Part shown: positions 1 through 7,391 of the stretch, in pieces
How the letters are laid out: each line of letters opens with the position of its first letter
Position numbering within the stretch: the stretch's first letter is position 1
Assembly: GCA_013289665.1 (NCBI GenBank)
Contig: JABCZN010000019.1
Coordinates: 1-64,000 of the forward strand
DNA length: 64,000 bases
Origin: Acidobacteriota bacterium
Lineage (GTDB): Bacteria; Acidobacteriota; Terriglobia; Acidiferrales; UBA7541
Reading direction: 5' to 3'
Made by a program: the position numbers and the translations under genes
Notes under the pieces: generated by a model
The model's input: only the letters and a program-made list of their open reading frames with translations
Database searches by the model: none
What the model was told of the DNA's origin: nothing

Positions 1-17
1 TGCGCGGCCGTCGTTAA
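1..17 (+). CDS. C-terminal tail of an upstream gene, possibly secY (partial)
   Basis: Only the last codons are visible: reading the frame that ends at TAA 15-17 gives Arg-Gly-Arg-Arg-stop. SecY commonly ends in a basic Arg/Gly-rich tail and normally lies just upstream of adk in this operon, so secY is the likely owner. That is inference from gene order; the sequence is too short to prove it. Confidence 0.35.
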
Positions 18-29
18 GGGAGAGCAAGC

Positions 30-725
30 GTGGCGCTGGAAGAGCGTCCCGTGGGAAAACTCGACCGCGCGGTGATTTTCCTCGGGCCTCCGGGCTCCGG
101 GAAAGGCACGCAGGCGAAAGAGCTGGCCAGGCAGTATGGCGTGCCACATCTTTCGACCGGCGACATGCTTCGGGAGCATGTCAGCAATGGCACTCCTCTC
201 GGCTTGAAGGCCAAGCCGATTATGGAGCGCGGCGAACTGGTGCCGGATTCGCTGGTGCTCAAGATGGTCGCCGATCGGATCGAGCGGCCAGACTGCGAGC
301 ATGGTTTCGTGTTCGACGGGTTTCCGCGAACGGTCGCCCAGGCGAAGTATCTGGGCGAAATGCTGAGGCGGCAGGGTTTCAAGCAGCCGTTCGTGATTCA
401 CATGGTGATCCCGACTTCGGTCCTGATGAAGCGGTTGACCGGACGAAGGACCTGCAAGCAGGGCGGCGAGATTTACAATATTTACGAGCGCCCGCCGAAG
501 GTCGAAGGGATTTGCGATAACGATGGCGGCGAGCTGCTGCACCGCCCGGACGATCGCGAAGAAGTTGTGGCGCCCAGGTTGAATGCGTACGAGAAGCTGA
601 CCGCGCCCCTGGTGCAGTATTACCGGCGGCTGGGCTCGCTTCACGATGTGGACGCCAACCGCAGCGTGGAAGAAGTACGGCGGGAGATTGGCCAGCTGGT
701 TTCCGCCATGCGCGGGACGCGGTGA
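30..725 (+). CDS. adk: adenylate kinase
   Basis: Adenylate kinase (ATP + AMP = 2 ADP), cytosolic, 231 residues, a long-type enzyme with a full lid. The P-loop GPPGSGKGTQ is at residues 19-28, the AMP-binding region contains STGDMLR, and FDGFPR precedes the lid. The lid spans about residues 137-175 and has the Gram-positive-type metal spacing C142-X2-G145-X16-C162-X2-D165, in which the usual second Cys is Gly. GTG start at 30 with AGGGAGA 6-7 bases upstream; an in-frame GTG at 51 is an alternative that would drop seven residues. First complete gene of the alpha operon segment; the map start codon lies 4 bases past its stop. Confidence 0.96.
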   Translation: MALEERPVGKLDRAVIFLGPPGSGKGTQAKELARQYGVPHLSTGDMLREHVSNGTPLGLKAKPIMERGELVPDSLVLKMVADRIERPDCEHGFVFDGFPRTVAQAKYLGEMLRRQGFKQPFVIHMVIPTSVLMKRLTGRRTCKQGGEIYNIYERPPKVEGICDNDGGELLHRPDDREEVVAPRLNAYEKLTAPLVQYYRRLGSLHDVDANRSVEEVRREIGQLVSAMRGTR

Positions 726-729
726 GGAG

Positions 730-1503
730 ATGGCGATTCAATTACGCAGCGCCGCTGAACTGGAAAAAATGTACCACGCCGGCCAGGTGGTGCATGAAGT
801 CCTGAACAAGCTTCGGGCTGAAGTAAAGCCGGGAGTCACGACGATGGACCTTGAAAGAATCGCCGAGGGGCTCATCGCCGGCAGGCCCGGCAAGGCCGCG
901 TTCAAGGGGTATCGCGGGTATCCCTGTGTGTTGTGCACGTCGGTGAACAGCGAGATCGTTCACGGGATTCCGTCATCGAAGCGCAAGTTGCGCGAAGGCG
1001 AAGTCGTTTCGATCGACTTCGGCATGGAGGTCGACGGCTATTACGCCGATTCGGCCGTTACCGTGCCCGTAGGGAAAATCACCCCGGAGCTGCAGAAGCT
1101 TCTGGATGTGACCCGCGAGTCGCTGGACCGCGCGATCGACAAAATGCGCCCGGGCAACCGGCTGGGCGATGTCGGGCACGCGGTGCAGAGCTGGGTCGAG
1201 CAGAACGGTTTTTCGGTGGTGCGGGAGTTTGTGGGGCACGGCATCGGTACGAAGATGCATGATGAACCGAATCTTCCGAACTACGGGGAACCGGGACGCG
1301 GAGCGCGTTTGCAGGAAGGCATGGTCATCGCCGTCGAACCGATGGTGAATGCCGGCCGACCGGAAGTGCAGATGCGCGGCGAATGGGTCGCGGAAACCGC
1401 CGACGGCAGTCCATCGGCGCATTTCGAGCACACCGTCGCCGTCACTTCCAACGGCCCATGGATTTTGACCCGGCCGAAAGAGATGACCGGGCCATCGTGG
1501 TAG
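730..1503 (+). CDS. map: methionine aminopeptidase, type I
   Basis: Removes the initiator methionine from nascent proteins. The 257-residue protein has the pita-bread fold signatures in order: SIDFG and YYADSA (two metal-binding Asp), VGHGIG (His), AVEPM (Glu) and HFEHT (Glu). There is no N-terminal zinc-finger extension, so it is the short type Ia form. The ATG at 730 is chosen because GAGGAG directly precedes it and overlaps the adk stop; starting further upstream would add a non-family extension read inside adk. Translational coupling with adk is likely. The last few residues after LTRPKEM are not conserved in the family. Confidence 0.96.
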   Translation: MAIQLRSAAELEKMYHAGQVVHEVLNKLRAEVKPGVTTMDLERIAEGLIAGRPGKAAFKGYRGYPCVLCTSVNSEIVHGIPSSKRKLREGEVVSIDFGMEVDGYYADSAVTVPVGKITPELQKLLDVTRESLDRAIDKMRPGNRLGDVGHAVQSWVEQNGFSVVREFVGHGIGTKMHDEPNLPNYGEPGRGARLQEGMVIAVEPMVNAGRPEVQMRGEWVAETADGSPSAHFEHTVAVTSNGPWILTRPKEMTGPSW

Positions 1504-1557
1504 CGGCGGGCTCGAGCCTGCCGGCAGTTGTAGCGGCCGCCTCCCGGGGCGGGCGCT
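1504..1557. repeat. two adjacent GC-rich palindromes between map and infA
   Basis: The 88-base spacer holds a 20-base inverted repeat with one mismatch (1504-1523) and a second hairpin at 1532-1557 with stem AGCG-g-CCGCC / GGCGG-g-CGCT and loop TCCCGG. No T-run follows, so these are not classical terminators. They belong to the palindromes found in most spacers of this operon. Confidence 0.65.
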
Positions 1558-1591
1558 GCTGCGAGTAAGGGAAGTACACTTTTGGGAGCTT

Positions 1592-1855
1592 ATGGCGAAG
1601 CAGCCTTTTGAAGAAAAGAAGAAAAGCGACTCCGGCAATTCCAAGGAAGACGCAATCGAAGTGATGGCCACGGTAATTGAGCCGTTGCCGAACGCGATGT
1701 TCCGCGTCGAACTGGAAAACAAGCACCAGGTGCTGGCGCACGTTTCCGGCAAGATGCGCAAGAATTTCATCCGCATTCTCGCGGGAGACAAGGTCGCGGT
1801 CGAGCTTTCGCCCTACGACCTGACCCGCGGACGGATCGTGTACCGCTACAAGTAG
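1592..1855 (+). CDS. infA: translation initiation factor IF-1
   Basis: IF-1 binds the 30S A site during initiation. The 87-residue protein carries the S1/OB-fold core with the family signatures VLAHVSGKMRKNFIRIL and the ending GRIVYRYK. Typical IF-1 is about 72 residues; this one has about 15 extra residues at the N-terminus, rich in Lys, Glu and Ser (KQPFEEKKKSDSGNSKEDA). The start at 1592 has GGGAG 3-4 bases upstream, so the extension appears real. Located between map and rpmJ as in many alpha operons. Confidence 0.96.
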   Translation: MAKQPFEEKKKSDSGNSKEDAIEVMATVIEPLPNAMFRVELENKHQVLAHVSGKMRKNFIRILAGDKVAVELSPYDLTRGRIVYRYK

Positions 1856-1867
1856 CGGCAGGTTTTT

Positions 1868-1899
1868 GTAGGTGCCGGGCTAGAGCTCGGCGGGACTAC
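1868..1899. repeat. GC-rich palindrome between infA and rpmJ
   Basis: Stem GCCGGGC / GCTCGGC (one G-T pair), loop TAGA, flanked by complementary GTAG and CTAC arms. It sits just before the rpmJ Shine-Dalgarno and has no T-run. Confidence 0.6.
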
Positions 1900-1913
1900 G
1901 AGGAGCAGTCAGT

Positions 1914-2027
1914 ATGAAAGTACGGGCAAGCGTCAAAAAGATTTGTGACAAGTGCAAGGTGATCCATCGCCGCGGCGTGGTCCGGGTAATCTGCACCAAC
2001 CCGAAGCACAAGCAGCGCCAGGGATAG
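1914..2027 (+). CDS. rpmJ: 50S ribosomal protein L36
   Basis: A 37-residue protein starting MKVRASVKKICDKCKVI and ending NPKHKQRQG. This is the complete bacterial L36 with its zinc ribbon ligands C11, C14, C27 and H32, the C+ form. ATG at 1914 is preceded by AGGAG at 1901-1905. It lies between infA and rpsM, the normal position in the alpha operon. L36 binds 23S rRNA near the L7/L12 stalk base. Confidence 0.97.
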   Translation: MKVRASVKKICDKCKVIHRRGVVRVICTNPKHKQRQG

Positions 2028-2053
2028 CAAGATTGGGGAATTGAGGAGAAATC

Positions 2054-2443
2054 ATGGCACGTATCGCAGGTGTTGATCTTCCGCCGCAGAAGCGCCTTTG
2101 GGTCGGGTTGACCTCGATCTATGGCATCGGGCAGGTGCGCGCGAAAACCATCGCTGAGAAGGCGAATGTGGATCCCACGAAAAAGATTCGCGAGCTCACA
2201 GAAGACGAAGTGAACCGCATCCGCACGGTCATCGAGCAGGAAGGCCGCGTGGAAGGCGATCTTCGCAAAGAGATCCAGATGAATATCCGCCGCCTGATTG
2301 AAATCCAGGCCTACCGGGGCATTCGTCACCGCCGCAATCTGCCGGTTCACGGCCAGCGCACCCACACCAACGCGCGCACCCGCAAGGGTCCACGCCGCGG
2401 CGCGGTCGCCGGCAAGAAACAGATCAAGGGCAAGAAGGGCTAA
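2054..2443 (+). CDS. rpsM: 30S ribosomal protein S13
   Basis: The 129-residue protein begins MARIAGVDLPPQKR, contains the helix-two-turn-helix segment, and has the typical C-terminal GQRTHTNARTRKG motif followed by a basic lysine-rich tail that reaches the tRNAs at the P site. S13 forms the head of the 30S subunit and bridges to the 50S. Start at 2054 with GAGGAG 5-9 bases upstream. 26 bases after rpmJ. Confidence 0.97.
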   Translation: MARIAGVDLPPQKRLWVGLTSIYGIGQVRAKTIAEKANVDPTKKIRELTEDEVNRIRTVIEQEGRVEGDLRKEIQMNIRRLIEIQAYRGIRHRRNLPVHGQRTHTNARTRKGPRRGAVAGKKQIKGKKG

Positions 2444-2454
2444 GGATTTCCAGC

Positions 2455-2476
2455 GGCCCCGACCCGGTCGGGGGCG
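2455..2476. repeat. GC-rich palindrome between rpsM and rpsK
   Basis: Stem GCCCCGA / TCGGGGGC around the loop CCCGG, 12 bases after the rpsM stop. The distal side is followed by AGTAAGCAAGC, not a T-run. Confidence 0.6.
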
Positions 2477-2510
2477 GAGTAAGCAAGCAATTTTCGAAAT
2501 GGAGTGACAC

Positions 2511-2969
2511 GTGGCAAAAGAGCAGCAGAACACAGCGCCAGACGCCCAACCGGCAAAGCCGGCGGCGACGGGCAAAGACAAAAAGAAGAAGGAATTCAAG
2601 AAGAAGAAGGAGCGCCGCGTCGTTCCCCATGGTCTGGCGCACATCGCGGCTTCCTTCAACAACACGCAGATCACCATCACCGATCCCGATGGCCGCGTGA
2701 TCTGCAATTCTTCCGCTGGCTCCATCGGCTTCAAGGGCTCGCGCAAGGGCACGCCCTACGCCGCCCAGCAGGCTTCGCTGACCGCCGCCAGCGCCGCCCG
2801 CGACCAGTTCGGCATGAAAAGCGTAGAAGTGAAAGTGAAGGGTCCGGGCTCGGGCCGCGAATCCGCGGTGCGCGCGCTGGCTGCCGCCGGCCTGCACATC
2901 GTTGCCATCCGCGACATCACGCCGATTCCGCACAACGGCTGCCGTCCGCCAAAGCGCCGCCGCGTCTGA
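2511..2969 (+). CDS. rpsK: 30S ribosomal protein S11
   Basis: The 152-residue protein has the S11 core (HGLAHIAASFNNTQITITD, GFKGSRKGTPYAAQ) and ends NGCRPPKRRRV, which contacts the 16S platform. The usual length is about 129, so there is an extra N-terminal segment of about 25 residues, extremely rich in Ala then Lys. GTG start at 2511 follows GGAGTGA; an ATG at 2499 reads into a stop after two codons. Part of the S13-S11-S4-alpha cluster. Confidence 0.97.
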   Translation: MAKEQQNTAPDAQPAKPAATGKDKKKKEFKKKKERRVVPHGLAHIAASFNNTQITITDPDGRVICNSSAGSIGFKGSRKGTPYAAQQASLTAASAARDQFGMKSVEVKVKGPGSGRESAVRALAAAGLHIVAIRDITPIPHNGCRPPKRRRV

Positions 2970-2986
2970 TGGAAAGATTTGTAGCT

Positions 2987-3003
2987 CGGGCCTTCCAGGC
3001 CTG
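2987..3003. repeat. GC-rich palindrome between rpsK and rpsD
   Basis: Stem CGGGCCT / AGGCCTG with a three-base loop TCC, inside an 85-base spacer. Followed by GGGGTTTTT, so weak terminator or processing activity cannot be excluded, but genes of the same operon follow directly. Confidence 0.55.
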
Positions 3004-3054
3004 GGGGTTTTTGAAAAGTTCGATAGAGAAGTTTTCGCGAAGGGAGAACAGAAG

Positions 3055-3687
3055 TTGGCAAGACACCGAGATGCAGTCTGCCGCCTGTGCCGTCGGGAAG
3101 GGCAGAAGCTGTTTTTGAAGGGGCTGCGTTGCTTCACGGACAAGTGCGCGATTGAGAAGCGCAACTTTGTACCGGGACAGCATGGGCAGTCACGGCGAGC
3201 GAAAGTTGCGGGCTACGGCCTGCAGCTACGCGAGAAACAAAAAGCCAAGCGCACCTACGGCCTCCTCGAGCGCCAGTTCCGCAACTATTTTCACAAAGCG
3301 GAGCGCGCCAAGGGTCCCACGGGCGAAAACCTGATCATCATGCTGGAGCGCCGCCTCGACAACGTGGTATGGCGCTCGGGACTGGCGTCCTCGCGGGCCC
3401 AGGCCCGCCAGCTCGTTCTCCACGGCCACGTCCGGATCAACGGGAAGAAGGTCAACATCCCGTCGTATCAGGTCAACGTGGGCGAGGAAGTCGCGATCAA
3501 GGACAAAATGCACCAGAACGCCATGGTGCTCGAAGCGCGCAACGTTGCGCAAAGCCAGAATTCCGTGCCGTGGCTCGAGCAGGATCGCGAGCAGTTCAAG
3601 GCCCGGGTCGTAGCTCTGCCGAAGCGCGAAGACATGCAGACGCCGCCGATCAACGAACAGCTGATCGTCGAACTGTATTCGAAGTAA
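3055..3687 (+). CDS. rpsD: 30S ribosomal protein S4
   Basis: S4 nucleates 30S assembly by binding 16S rRNA. The 210-residue protein starts at TTG 3055 (LARHRDAVCRLC...), which aligns with the universal S4 N-terminus and has AGGGAGA 8 bases upstream; the longer in-frame extension reads through spacer palindromes. The zinc ligands C9, C12, C26 and C31 are all present. The C-terminal S4 RNA-binding domain is seen in the region RLDNVVWRSGLASSRAQARQ followed by HGHVRINGKKVNIPSYQV. Confidence 0.96.
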   Translation: MARHRDAVCRLCRREGQKLFLKGLRCFTDKCAIEKRNFVPGQHGQSRRAKVAGYGLQLREKQKAKRTYGLLERQFRNYFHKAERAKGPTGENLIIMLERRLDNVVWRSGLASSRAQARQLVLHGHVRINGKKVNIPSYQVNVGEEVAIKDKMHQNAMVLEARNVAQSQNSVPWLEQDREQFKARVVALPKREDMQTPPINEQLIVELYSK

Positions 3688-3699
3688 AAACCGTGTCGT

Positions 3700-3719
3700 G
3701 GCCGGTCTCTGGACCGGCC
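3700..3719. repeat. perfect 8-bp palindrome between rpsD and rpoA
   Basis: Stem GGCCGGTC / GACCGGCC with tetraloop TCTG, 12 bases after the rpsD stop. The left flank TCGTGGCCGGTC recurs at 4821-4833 downstream of rpoA, so the two are copies of one element type. Confidence 0.65.
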
Positions 3720-3780
3720 GCTTCACAAAGGCATCAAAGGTATTAGGCCCGATGGTATCGGGCCAGAAGGAAGGAACACG

Positions 3781-4809
3781 ATGTGGAAGGGATTTCAGAA
3801 ACCGAAGCGTCTTGCGCCGGAGCTCGAATCGCTGACCGAACGGTATGGCCGTTTTTCCGCCCAGCCGTTTGAACGCGGGTGGGGCACCACGGTTGGAAAC
3901 GCACTGCGTCGCGCGCTCCTCAGCTCCATCGAGGGCGCGGCCATCACCGCGGTGAAAATCGAGGGCGTTTTGCACGAGTTCTCTTCGATCCCCGGTGTGG
4001 TTGAGGATGCGACCGACATCATCCTGAACCTGAAGCAGGTGCCCATCAAGCTGAACAACGATCTGCCGAAGACGATCTACCTCAACGTTGAGCAGCCCGG
4101 CGTGGTCACCAGCGCCCAGATCGAGGAAGATGCGGATTTCGCCGTGCTCGACAAGAGCGTGTACATCGCCACCGTCAGCGAAGGCGGAAAGCTGCAAATC
4201 GAAATGCGCGTCAAGAACGGCCGCGGTTACGTGGCTGCCGACCGCAACTACGACGAAGACCTGCCGATCGGTTATATTCCGGTTGACAGCGTTCACTCGC
4301 CGGTGCGCAAGGTCAACTACTCGGTCGAATCCGCGCGTTTGGGACAGATGACCGACTACGAAAAGCTGATGATCGAAGTCTGGACCAACGGCGCTATCAC
4401 CCCGCAGGACGCCATCGGACTCGCCGCCAAGCTGGTGAAGGATCACATGATTATCTTCATCAACATCGACGAGCCGCCCGAAAACGTTGAGATGCCGCAG
4501 GACACCGTTCATGATCCGCGGCTCGAACACCTGGACCGCTCCGTCGAAGAGCTGGAGCTTTCCGTGCGCAGCTACAACTGCCTGAAAAACGCCAACATCC
4601 AGACCATCCGCGAACTCGTGCAGAAGAGCGAAAACGAAATGCTGAAGACCAAAAACTTCGGCCGGAAATCCCTCAACGAGATCAAGGATATACTGGTGAA
4701 GATGGGCCTCAGCCTGGGCATGAAGTTCGACGAACACGGCCGCATTATCTGGCCGCCGCTCCCGAGCCAGACCGCCCCGCCAACCAGCGACGAATCCATC
4801 GGCCTCTAA
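3781..4809 (+). CDS. rpoA: DNA-directed RNA polymerase alpha subunit
   Basis: The 342-residue alpha subunit. The N-terminal dimerisation domain (about 1-235) includes the signature RGWGTTVGNALRRALLSSIEGAA; the C-terminal domain (about 255-325) contains the helix-hairpin-helix region with SVRSYNCLKNANI and KNFGRKSLNEI, which binds UP elements and activators. A short proline-rich tail follows. ATG at 3781 is preceded by GGAAGGAAC. Position between rpsD and rplQ is canonical. Confidence 0.97.
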   Translation: MWKGFQKPKRLAPELESLTERYGRFSAQPFERGWGTTVGNALRRALLSSIEGAAITAVKIEGVLHEFSSIPGVVEDATDIILNLKQVPIKLNNDLPKTIYLNVEQPGVVTSAQIEEDADFAVLDKSVYIATVSEGGKLQIEMRVKNGRGYVAADRNYDEDLPIGYIPVDSVHSPVRKVNYSVESARLGQMTDYEKLMIEVWTNGAITPQDAIGLAAKLVKDHMIIFINIDEPPENVEMPQDTVHDPRLEHLDRSVEELELSVRSYNCLKNANIQTIRELVQKSENEMLKTKNFGRKSLNEIKDILVKMGLSLGMKFDEHGRIIWPPLPSQTAPPTSDESIGL

Positions 4810-4823
4810 TGGCCCAGCCCGTC

Positions 4824-4847
4824 GTGGCCGGTCTTGCCACCGGCCAC
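4824..4847. repeat. perfect 9-bp palindrome downstream of rpoA
   Basis: Stem GTGGCCGGT / ACCGGCCAC, loop CTTGCC. Shares its left arm with the element at 3700-3719. The 165-base rpoA-rplQ spacer holds this and the next palindrome. Confidence 0.65.
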
Positions 4848-4922
4848 CACGACCCGTAGCCCGGCACCATGTAGGTCCGCCAACGGCAAGCAGGCGGGTG
4901 ACTCGATTCGAGCCGTTTTAGG

Positions 4923-4942
4923 GCCCGCCTTCTGAGGCGGGC
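4923..4942. repeat. perfect 8-bp palindrome upstream of rplQ
   Basis: Stem GCCCGCCT / AGGCGGGC with tetraloop TCTG, the same loop as the 3700-3719 element although the stems differ completely. 32 bases before the rplQ start. Confidence 0.65.
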
Positions 4943-4974
4943 GGCAGGTTACCGCAGGAACAGAGGAATAACGC

Positions 4975-5394
4975 ATGCGACATCTGAAGTCGGGATCAAA
5001 ACTTGGACGCAATCCGTGGCACCGGCGCGCGACCCTGCGCAACCTGGTCACGAACCTGTTTGAGCACGGCCGCATCACCACCACGCTCACCCGCGCGAAG
5101 GCCACGCGCCCCGTCGCCGAAAAAATCATCACCCTCGGCAAGCGCGACACCCTTGCCTCACGCCGCCAGGCCGCGGCTTACCTGATGACCCCGGCCATGA
5201 CGCAAAAACTGTTCAGCGAAATCGCGCCGAAGTTTGCCGATCGCGCCGGCGGCTATACGCGCATCATCCACGGCGGCACTCGGGTGGGAGATGGCGCGAA
5301 AGTGGCCATCCTCGAACTCGTCGGCTACGAGTTCAAGAAAAAGGACAAGAAGGAAAAGAGCAAGGTCGCCGAAGCGGTCGAAGCCAAGAGCTAG
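4975..5394 (+). CDS. rplQ: 50S ribosomal protein L17
   Basis: 139 residues: MRHLKSGSKLGRN, then the core with RRATLRNLVTNLFEHGRI and TRAKATRPVAEKIITLGKR, and the terminal RVGDGAKVAILELVGYEF, followed by a charged Lys/Glu/Ala tail. L17 sits near the polypeptide exit tunnel. Last gene of the operon; a hairpin terminator lies 25 bases downstream. Confidence 0.97.
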   Translation: MRHLKSGSKLGRNPWHRRATLRNLVTNLFEHGRITTTLTRAKATRPVAEKIITLGKRDTLASRRQAAAYLMTPAMTQKLFSEIAPKFADRAGGYTRIIHGGTRVGDGAKVAILELVGYEFKKKDKKEKSKVAEAVEAKS

Positions 5395-5419
5395 ACCCCG
5401 CCTTCAGAACGATTCCAGT

Positions 5420-5456
5420 GCCCGCTCCGGGAAACCGTTGCGGGCTTCTTGTTTGT
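5420..5456 (+). terminator. rho-independent terminator of the ribosomal/rpoA operon
   Basis: Outer stem GCCCGC / GCGGGC, a TC/TT internal loop, inner stem CGG / CCG closed by a GAAA tetraloop, followed by the T-rich run TTCTTGTTTGT. Position just after rplQ fits the end of the operon. Confidence 0.85.
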
Positions 5457-5680
5457 CCACCCGCCCGCGCCTGGATCCGGAAGCCCTTTAGGGCAAAGGA
5501 CCTCTCGATAAGGATCGAACCCCTGCTCGGTGAAACGGCTGGAGCCCGAGAAGGCCTCGTTGCGCCAGGGCTCGGCCGGGGAGGGGTACATTTCTCGAAG
5601 AGTACCATTGACGTATGGCTGGCGCGGGTTTAGGTTCTTATTTGGCCCCCCGGACTGCAATTTTCCCCGTGAGGTATTCC

Positions 5681-6028
5681 ATGGCCTTGTTAACCCCCGA
5701 ACAGACGGTTTCGCAGATCAAATTGATGGAAGAGCGCTGGGCCAGCATGCGCTCGCACCCACGCGCGATCGCCAGCCTGCGCTTGCGCCTGGAGTGGGAT
5801 GAAGGTGAAGCTCGCCGCACCGCGAACGGACTGACCGTGGACGTCAGCCATTCCGGTTGCATGGCCGTGGTGGGCGCGGATGTGCCCCTCCGCCGGCAAG
5901 TTCGCCTGGTGCTGCCCGAAACGGGCCGCAGCGCCAGCGGCGAAGTGGTCTGGCGCGGCCACGAAGCGTGGGAAGTGGGCATCGCCCTCGCCGAGCCCGA
6001 CGCCGGCTTCTGGGGCGTGAAGATCTAA
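5681..6028 (+). CDS. small PilZ-domain protein
   Basis: A 115-residue stand-alone PilZ-like domain. The DxSxxG element is intact as DVSHSGC, followed by beta strands (RRQVRLVLPETGRS, ASGEVVWRG) and the closing VGIALAEPD typical of the fold. The upstream RxxxR box that completes a c-di-GMP site is not evident; the region has RLRLEW instead. ATG 5681 is preferred because GAGG lies 6 bases upstream; a longer reading from 5615 adds non-PilZ sequence. A pair of GTAC boxes precedes it at 5586-5605. Target unknown; c-di-GMP binding uncertain. Confidence 0.75.
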   Translation: MALLTPEQTVSQIKLMEERWASMRSHPRAIASLRLRLEWDEGEARRTANGLTVDVSHSGCMAVVGADVPLRRQVRLVLPETGRSASGEVVWRGHEAWEVGIALAEPDAGFWGVKI

Positions 6029-6157
6029 GCAATCTCTCGGGCAACAATCACTGGGCGTCACGCATAGGGCGTCGACGCGCATTTGGTTTATCCTCAGCCT
6101 CGAACCTCAATCCAATATTCACGCGGCGGCGCTCGCGGCCACCTCGCGCGACGGATT

Positions 6158-7201
6158 TCAGTTTTTGGGCGGTACCGACGCTGGAGCTGGCGATGCCGGC
6201 CGCGTGAGTTTCGAGAAGTTCTTGGCATGGGCGCGAAGGCCAAAGTTTGGGGTAATTTTGGAATATCCGGCCACGAGCTGGTCGCGATAGTGGTCCTGGC
6301 TCCAATCGAGAGGCTCGTCGGAATCCAGATTGACGACGGTCAGGTCGGCGCTGTCCATGGTGAGCTTCCCTAATCGCACGGGATTTCCCTGGAAGCTCAT
6401 GTAACTGGCGGGATCGTTCGCCGAGCCGGGCTTGGCTCCGTCACCGAAGATGGTGACGATCGAATCATTCCCGATCAAGACCGCGGAGACTTTTCCTTTG
6501 ATGTGGGGCGCCGGTAAGAGCACTCCCAGATCCATCAATACATCGTTCTTGTCCGTAACCATGCCGGGAATCTTGCTGGTGCTCACGAGACTCGCCAGTT
6601 CGATGCCCAACTTGTCCATCATCCCTTTCACAGGAACATGCAGAGCCTTCAGCTTCTCCGTGCTGACCCGGATTCGGCCGTCGGAAGAGGCAGTGAGGAT
6701 GGCCGAGGTTTCAAACGGAATGTCGCCTTTTGCGTGCAGCCTGCCTTTAATGCGCAGGCGGTCCCGATCAATGGTGATGGAGATGTCTTTAAACGGGGAA
6801 TCATTCGCGGCAAACACCTGCGTATTCAGGATCGAAGCCATGGCTTGCGGAGTGATTGATATTCTTCCTTCGGCAACGCGCACCACGAACGAGGTCTTGT
6901 CGTCAAAAATGGGCATCTCGTTCTTGCCGGTTGGCCACATTTCACCGGACAGGGATTCGACGTGGGCGGCAGCCTCGTCCGTGAGGTGAAACATCACGTT
7001 GCGCATCTCGGTCTTCACGCTGTGCCCGCTCTCTGGCGGCGTCACAACTGCCTGAGTTTCCGCACCAGGAACAGAACTGGGCGTTTCTGCCGGCGCGAGA
7101 GGCTTGGAATCTGCTTCCTTCTGTCGCCGGGAAGATTCTGAACACGCCACCACATTGAGGGCCAGCAGGAAAAGCCCCGCCATCTTCATTTTGTTGGTCA
7201 C
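6158..7201 (-). CDS. lipoprotein of unknown function
   Basis: 347 residues. After the start there is a hydrophobic stretch ending NVVAC, a good lipobox with lipidation at C20, then a Ser/Pro/Thr-rich linker (about 25-65) and a folded region rich in beta strand, e.g. DISITIDRDRLRIKGRLHA and LGVLLPAPHIKGKVSAVLIG. The pattern loosely recalls DUF2993/LmeA-type lipid-binding proteins, but I do not claim that. GTG 7201 is chosen because AAGGCGGA lies at proper spacing; ATG codons at 7189 and 7183 region are alternatives. Likely anchored in the outer membrane. Confidence 0.7.
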   Translation of the reverse strand: MTNKMKMAGLFLLALNVVACSESSRRQKEADSKPLAPAETPSSVPGAETQAVVTPPESGHSVKTEMRNVMFHLTDEAAAHVESLSGEMWPTGKNEMPIFDDKTSFVVRVAEGRISITPQAMASILNTQVFAANDSPFKDISITIDRDRLRIKGRLHAKGDIPFETSAILTASSDGRIRVSTEKLKALHVPVKGMMDKLGIELASLVSTSKIPGMVTDKNDVLMDLGVLLPAPHIKGKVSAVLIGNDSIVTIFGDGAKPGSANDPASYMSFQGNPVRLGKLTMDSADLTVVNLDSDEPLDWSQDHYRDQLVAGYSKITPNFGLRAHAKNFSKLTRPASPAPASVPPKN

Positions 7202-7391
7202 GGATCCGCCTTGGTAATCTGACTCGCCAGCCGAACGATTCGGGAATCGCCGGTGGGCGGAAAATCCGTCGAACCCGTTTGAGTTCCGAACGAAACCTTC
7301 TGAGCCGCGCTCGGAACAATTACCATAGTACAACTCTCACGCGTATTCAGGACACCCGGAGTGAGGAGCTGTACGGCCCCGTGTGGCGCAC

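Noticed and set aside
3226..4737. 503-codon open frame on the minus strand opposite rpsD and rpoA
   Set aside because: Exactly antisense to two unmistakable genes; high-GC codon usage leaves this frame open, and the product lacks any family signature.
5395..5680. additional small gene between rplQ and the PilZ protein
   Set aside because: Frames of 71-91 codons overlap the terminator and each other, with no ribosome site or motif.
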